Of a DNA stretch of 56,669 nt, positions 53,354 through 56,669 are shown in pieces (the stretch's first letter is position 1; every line of letters starts with the position of its first letter). The position numbers and the translations under genes were made by a program. Below the pieces are notes generated by a model, which saw nothing but the letters and a program-made list of their open reading frames with translations, was not told the DNA's origin and did no database searches. The DNA comes from Verrucomicrobiales bacterium (GTDB taxonomy: Bacteria; Verrucomicrobiota; Verrucomicrobiia; Limisphaerales; JAYPXF01). The stretch spans positions 41,581-98,249 of the forward strand of contig PBAL01000002.1 in NCBI GenBank assembly GCA_002715965.1, in the 5' to 3' direction.

Positions 53354-53555
53354 CGGAATGAAATATCAGTTCGGGAATGCGAGAGTGCAATGATGGAATC
53401 GGCCCACCGGCTCCTTGCTGCCGTCGCGTCGCTGGTCGTTCGCATGCTTCGGATTGCATCCAAAGCTACCTGCTGGGCGGATCATCAACCTGCTTTTTGC
53501 CCGATTTCGCTGAAACTGCTTGTATTGCTTTTTGCAAATTCCTTTAACAGGTGGT

Positions 53556-55280
53556 GTGAACGTTCAGTGGGTTGGTCAGAAGATCCAGAAACTTCCGCGG
53601 CAGACGCGGATGATTCTGACCACCTGCATCTACGGATTGGCTGCCGGGCTGGCTGCGGTCGCGTTCCATCTGGCGATCGAGGGGATCTATCACGTCACAT
53701 ACGGCAAATTCGCAAAATGGTCGCCCCAGGAATTCGCGCTGTGGAGTTTCGTAACGATCATGAGCACCTCGGTGCTGGCCGGGCTGTTGCTGAATGTGTT
53801 CTGCAAAGACGCAGCGGGGAGCGGAATTCCGCAATTGAAGGTGGCGTTTTGGAAAGACTTCGGCTCAGTGCCGTGGCGGGTGGTCTGGGTGAAATTTGTT
53901 GCCGGTTGCATCTCCATCGGTGGGGGAAGCAGTCTTGGCCGTGAGGGACCGAGTGTGCAAATCGCCGGGGGCATGGCCTCGAATGCCGCGAAGGTCCTGG
54001 GTGAGCACAAGCAGAATCGGCGCAATGCGGCTGCTGCCGGTGCAGCTGCTGGCTTGGCAGCCGCGTTCAATACACCGCTGGCGGCAATCACGTTTGTGTT
54101 GGAGGAGATCGTTGGGGACCTGAACTCGCGGTTTCTGGGAAGCGTCTTGCTCGCCTCGGTGATCGGGGCGTTTGTCGTTCATGGGATTGTCGGTGAGCAA
54201 CCGGCGTTCAAGCTGTTCGATGTTGAGGAGCCGAACTGGGTCGTTTATTTGCTCATCCCGGTGGTGGCCGCCTGCTGCAGTTTTGTGGGAGTGCTGTTCC
54301 AGAAATGGACGATGAATGTGCGGAGGAAGCAGAAACGGCTCAAGAAGATCAACCCGGTATTCCGTCCGGCGATTGGTGCGTTCATCACCTGGATCGTCGG
54401 TTGCCTGGTTTTCCTCGGAACGGGAAGTGCGGGCGTGTTCGGGATTGGTTACGTGGCCCTGTCTGATGCATTGGCAAATAATCTGACGGTTCAAGCCGCT
54501 GGCATGCTGCTGCTGGGAAAACTCATCGCGACGGTCGCCTCTTACGGGATGGGTGGTTGCGGCGGGGTCTTTTCTCCAACCCTGTTCCTCGGAGGTGTTT
54601 CGGGTTTCTTTGTTGCTTCAGTGCTTGGGCAATTCGTTGAACTCACAGCCGCGCATTACACCTTGTTGGCCGTGGTGGGCATGAGCTCCTGCCTCGGTGC
54701 GGTGGTGAGGACGCCAGTCACGGGCATCTTGATTGTATTTGAGATGACCCATGAGTTTTCACTTGTCCCGGCCCTGATGCTTGGCGCTTTGGTGAGCCAA
54801 TCGGTAAGCCGCCGATTCCTGCAGCACAACTTCTACGAGACGATTCTCGAACAGGACGGACACAAATTGGAGCATCTCATTCCACCGCGCGATCTGCGCT
54901 CCTGGCAGCAACTCCCAGTCTCTGTTGTCATGAAAGACGACCCGGTCGTGCTCGCAGAACTGACACCGGAAGCCATGCAGACGGTCATCGACGCTCATCC
55001 ATACAACTACTTCCCGGTGGTGATCGGCGGAAAGCTCAAGGGCATCCTGAGCCGTCAGAAAGCCGTAGCCGCGATCGAGAAGAAGGAGAAACCCGTTCTT
55101 CAGAAAGTGGCGACCTGCCTGAAGGGAGATGACATTCGCAGCCTCCAATACAAGCTGATCGAATCGCCGACTGGAGTTGCCGTCCTGCTCGACAAGCAGG
55201 CTGGTCAGGTGAAGGGCATCGTGACGCTGCATGATCTGTTGCGGGAGGAAGTTGGGTTGACGAAGGACCACGAGGGGTAG
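53556..55280 (+). CDS. CLC-type chloride channel/transporter with C-terminal CBS pair
   Basis: A 574-residue protein. The CLC core of about 420 residues has the anion-selectivity motifs GSGIP (AAGSGIPQLKVAF), GREGP (GGGSSLGREGPSVQIAGG) and GGVFSP (GCGGVFSPTLFLGG). The gating Glu in GREGP is present. Two CBS domains follow (about 450-570: VSVVMKDDPVVLAELTPEAM, GVAVLLDKQAGQVKGIVTLH), probably binding adenine nucleotides. A GTG at 53556 is taken as start; a TTG at 53520 and an ATG at 53610 are alternatives. Whether it is a channel or H+/Cl- exchanger cannot be decided. Confidence 0.94.
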   Translation: MNVQWVGQKIQKLPRQTRMILTTCIYGLAAGLAAVAFHLAIEGIYHVTYGKFAKWSPQEFALWSFVTIMSTSVLAGLLLNVFCKDAAGSGIPQLKVAFWKDFGSVPWRVVWVKFVAGCISIGGGSSLGREGPSVQIAGGMASNAAKVLGEHKQNRRNAAAAGAAAGLAAAFNTPLAAITFVLEEIVGDLNSRFLGSVLLASVIGAFVVHGIVGEQPAFKLFDVEEPNWVVYLLIPVVAACCSFVGVLFQKWTMNVRRKQKRLKKINPVFRPAIGAFITWIVGCLVFLGTGSAGVFGIGYVALSDALANNLTVQAAGMLLLGKLIATVASYGMGGCGGVFSPTLFLGGVSGFFVASVLGQFVELTAAHYTLLAVVGMSSCLGAVVRTPVTGILIVFEMTHEFSLVPALMLGALVSQSVSRRFLQHNFYETILEQDGHKLEHLIPPRDLRSWQQLPVSVVMKDDPVVLAELTPEAMQTVIDAHPYNYFPVVIGGKLKGILSRQKAVAAIEKKEKPVLQKVATCLKGDDIRSLQYKLIESPTGVAVLLDKQAGQVKGIVTLHDLLREEVGLTKDHEG

Positions 55281-55597
55281 CCCCTTCATTGGGGTTTGGA
55301 CCGTTTAAACAAGATCTTGTGTTTGGACGATCGGCTCCCTGCACTATCTTGCGGTTACGGAACACGTCCCACCCGGCGATTCGCAATGATCGAACCGATT
55401 TAGTACAACTGGAGCTTCAATCGCCTTTCCTGGCGGAAATCCGAAAAACCCACGAATCTAATCAATTCCGTGTCTGATCTGAAACGATCGGAAGCCCAGT
55501 CGTCGCGTACTCGAATCTGCCCGGATCGTTCTTCAGTGGCCGGAACACCGGCTGAAATTCTCAACCAATCACCCGCTCAAGATCAAAAAGGAATCTG
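55281..55597 (+). other. Intergenic region after the CLC gene
   Basis: No gene seen in these 317 bases. A weak hairpin with a short T-run directly follows the CLC stop (CCCC-TTCATT-GGGG-TTT). A second small hairpin, GCCGG-AACA-CCGGC, lies near 55542. At the right end AAGGA (55589-55593) sits 4 bases before the ATG at 55598 and is a good RBS for the broken PIN-PhoH gene. Confidence 0.5.
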
Positions 55598-56425
55598 ATG
55601 CTGGAAGCCCCGGTCGCGCCGGAAGACCAAGTCACCCAACCTCGTCGCAACGGACAAAACCAACACAACACAAGCGCTCGCACTGACATGGACCTGCAGG
55701 TCTTGGTGAAGAACTTTGTGCTGGATACCAACGTCCTGCTTCACGATCCAAACTCCCCACTCCATTTTCAGGAAAACCAGGTGCTCCTACCAATTGAGGT
55801 GATCGAAGAAATCGATCGCTTCAAGCGGGATCATTCAGAATAGGGCCTAAATGCCAGGGCGGTGAGTTATTTGCTGGATGGTCTGCGTGAACGTGGCAGT
55901 TTGAACGTCGGTGTGGACTTGGAGAATGGAGGGCGTCTGCGAATCCTGATGAATGACGTCAACGGCGATGGGCAGTGCGCCGGCAGCCGTATTCTTGCCC
56001 ACGCGCCTGCCTTGCGAGATGCCGAACCGGAGGTGCCCGTTATTCTGGTGCCCAAGGACATTAATCTGCGACACGTGACTCCGGAGCAGATTGCTCAATT
56101 CAAATCCGAACGAGCCATCGAACCAGAAGATGACCATGAGTTTGATCTGGGCGAGTACTGCACCTTGATAAACGAGCACAATTCCAAGCAAACCCTGCTG
56201 GCGAAGGTGGACGTAGAACGGCGCAACCTGATCCCGATCCTGGATTATCATGAGGGTGTCTGGGGTATTCGCCCACGCAATCGCGAGCAACACTTCGCGC
56301 TGGACGCGCTGCTCGATGACCGAATCAAACTGGTGACACTGATGGGCAAGGAGCTGGGTTTCCTTCCCGCTGTCCCATTCCTCGCCGAGGAATCGGCTTT
56401 GGCTCCGCAAGAATGCGTGGTTTGA
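55598..56425 (+). pseudogene. Broken PIN-PhoH gene (amber codon, ATPase domain lost)
   Basis: The frame opens with a good RBS (AAGGA) and encodes a PIN domain: [20 protein letters not shown] and [18 protein letters not shown], then TAG at 55841-55843. The same frame continues GLNARAVSYLLDGLRERGSL, matching the intact family across the stop. It runs on through the linker typical of PhoH2 proteins (GVWGIRPRNREQHFALDALL, IKLVTLMGK). At the place where the PhoH Walker A (GxxGTGKT) should follow, it reads ELGFLPAVPFLAEESALAPQ and stops. So there is one nonsense codon and the whole C-terminal ATPase is missing. Confidence 0.8.
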
Positions 56426-56448
56426 GAGCGGAGTCGTCCCGGAATGAC

Positions 56449-56481
56449 GTAGGTGCGTTCGAAGTAACCTGAACGCACTAC
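56449..56481. repeat. Imperfect inverted repeat after the PIN-PhoH remnant
   Basis: GTAGGTGCGTTC (56449-56460) and GAACGCACTAC (56471-56481) are inverted copies with one base missing in the second. The loop is 10 bases. No T-run follows, so it could be a weak terminator, a small repeat or a regulatory hairpin. Confidence 0.45.
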
Positions 56482-56520
56482 AGCGATCTACGTAAGTTTG
56501 AGGAAACTTCATACGAACGG

Positions 56521-56548
56521 TTGACTTGCAACTCCTGAACTGTAGGAT
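56521..56548 (+). promoter_or_regulatory. Candidate sigma-70 promoter for the pilin-like gene
   Basis: TTGACT (56521-56526) is followed after 16 bases by TAGGAT (56543-56548), good matches to -35 and -10 hexamers with acceptable spacing. The start codon of the next gene is only 10 bases downstream of the -10, so transcripts would have almost no leader. Confidence 0.45.
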
Positions 56549-56558
56549 TCCGCGCCTC

Positions 56559-56669
56559 ATGCATCACATGAAGAACAAGACTCAATCAAAATCGGCGTTC
56601 ACATTGATCGAACTGCTGGTGGTGATCGCGATCATCGCGATCCTGGCTGGAATGCTTTTGCCCGCGCTG
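56559..56669 (+). CDS. Prepilin-type N-terminal cleavage/methylation domain protein (partial)
   Basis: The first 37 codons of a gene cut by the window edge. After a short basic leader (KNKTQSKSA) comes FTLIELLVVIAIIAILAGML, the type IV pilin-like/type II pseudopilin signal with cleavage before Phe and the conserved Glu at +5. In Verrucomicrobia this start is typical of the DUF1559/H-X9-DG family of secreted proteins, of which dozens occur per genome. A second in-frame ATG at 56568 is an alternative start. Confidence 0.85.
   Translation, partial: MHHMKNKTQSKSAFTLIELLVVIAIIAILAGMLLPAL

Noticed and set aside
53390..53944. A 184-codon plus-strand frame that overlaps the start of the CLC gene.
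   Set aside because: Most of it is an out-of-frame reading of CLC; the part before has no domain and no RBS.
55841..55843. TAG in the PIN-PhoH frame as a pyrrolysine or recoding site.
   Set aside because: No recoding element is visible and the protein is also truncated at its 3' end, so decay is the simpler explanation.

Overview
The window looks like a chromosomal segment of a free-living, heterotrophic member of the PVC superphylum, most probably Verrucomicrobiota of the Pedosphaera/Limisphaerales kind. This rests on gene families: a PVC-type dehydrogenase fused to cytochrome c, a PSD1/DUF1501 pair plus a lone DUF1501 gene, a 3-keto-disaccharide hydrolase (DUF1080), a Tat-exported Gfo/Idh/MocA oxidoreductase, a sulfatase, a CehA/McbA metallohydrolase, and at the right edge a prepilin-type protein with the FTLIELLVVIAIIAILAGML signature. 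DNA is GC-rich. No rRNA, tRNA, CRISPR array, insertion sequence or prophage was recognised.

Layout. 1-3.2 kb: the 3' end of an unknown gene and a large secreted dehydrogenase/cytochrome. 3.2-3.8 kb: decayed DNA. 3.8-5.7 kb: a coupled ECF sigma factor, membrane-anchored putative anti-sigma factor and PDZ protein, closed by a terminator. 5.9-12.1 kb: an FG-GAP protein and two overlapping BatA/VWA membrane proteins. 12-17.4 kb: an unknown 585-residue membrane protein, an HTH plus metallo-beta-lactamase fusion, an Nramp-like transporter divergent from an Lrp/AsnC regulator, and a DUF1080 protein. 17.4-24.5 kb: LOG-family remnant, tatD, a DUF1501/PSD1 operon, zwf. 24.5-28.2 kb: PAS remnant, SDR epimerase, xseB, CPXCG zinc-ribbon protein, HrpB-C-like protein, MarR and a CII-like HTH protein. 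28.2-39.5 kb: metallohydrolase, RluA-type pseudouridine synthase, acyltransferase-like membrane protein, sulfatase, polyphosphate:AMP phosphotransferase, lactonase, serine hydrolase, isochorismatase-ThuA fusion. 39.7-44.1 kb: a tight surface-polysaccharide-like operon (epimerase, M20 peptidase, GT2, flippase). 44-56.7 kb: dnaE2, oxidoreductase, lactonase remnant, CxxCH protein, two peroxiredoxins, DUF1501, CLC chloride transporter with CBS pair, a broken PIN/PhoH gene and the start of a pilin-like gene.

How it fits together. Much of the content is exported enzymes for breaking down (probably sulfated) sugars, with periplasmic cytochromes, plus house-keeping genes (zwf, tatD, xseB). Genes are packed tightly. 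Two convergent pairs overlap so that one partner carries a Pro/Ser/Ala-rich tail read from the antisense strand of its neighbour. At least five loci are gene remnants (LOG, PAS, lactonase, PIN-PhoH, secreted-protein tail), so small-scale gene decay is active here. I found no convincing new defence or mobile system. The most unusual items are the overprinted tails, the Nramp-like transporter lacking the canonical metal motifs, the VWA protein with a split metal site, the stand-alone HrpB C-terminal-like protein and the unknown 585-residue membrane protein.
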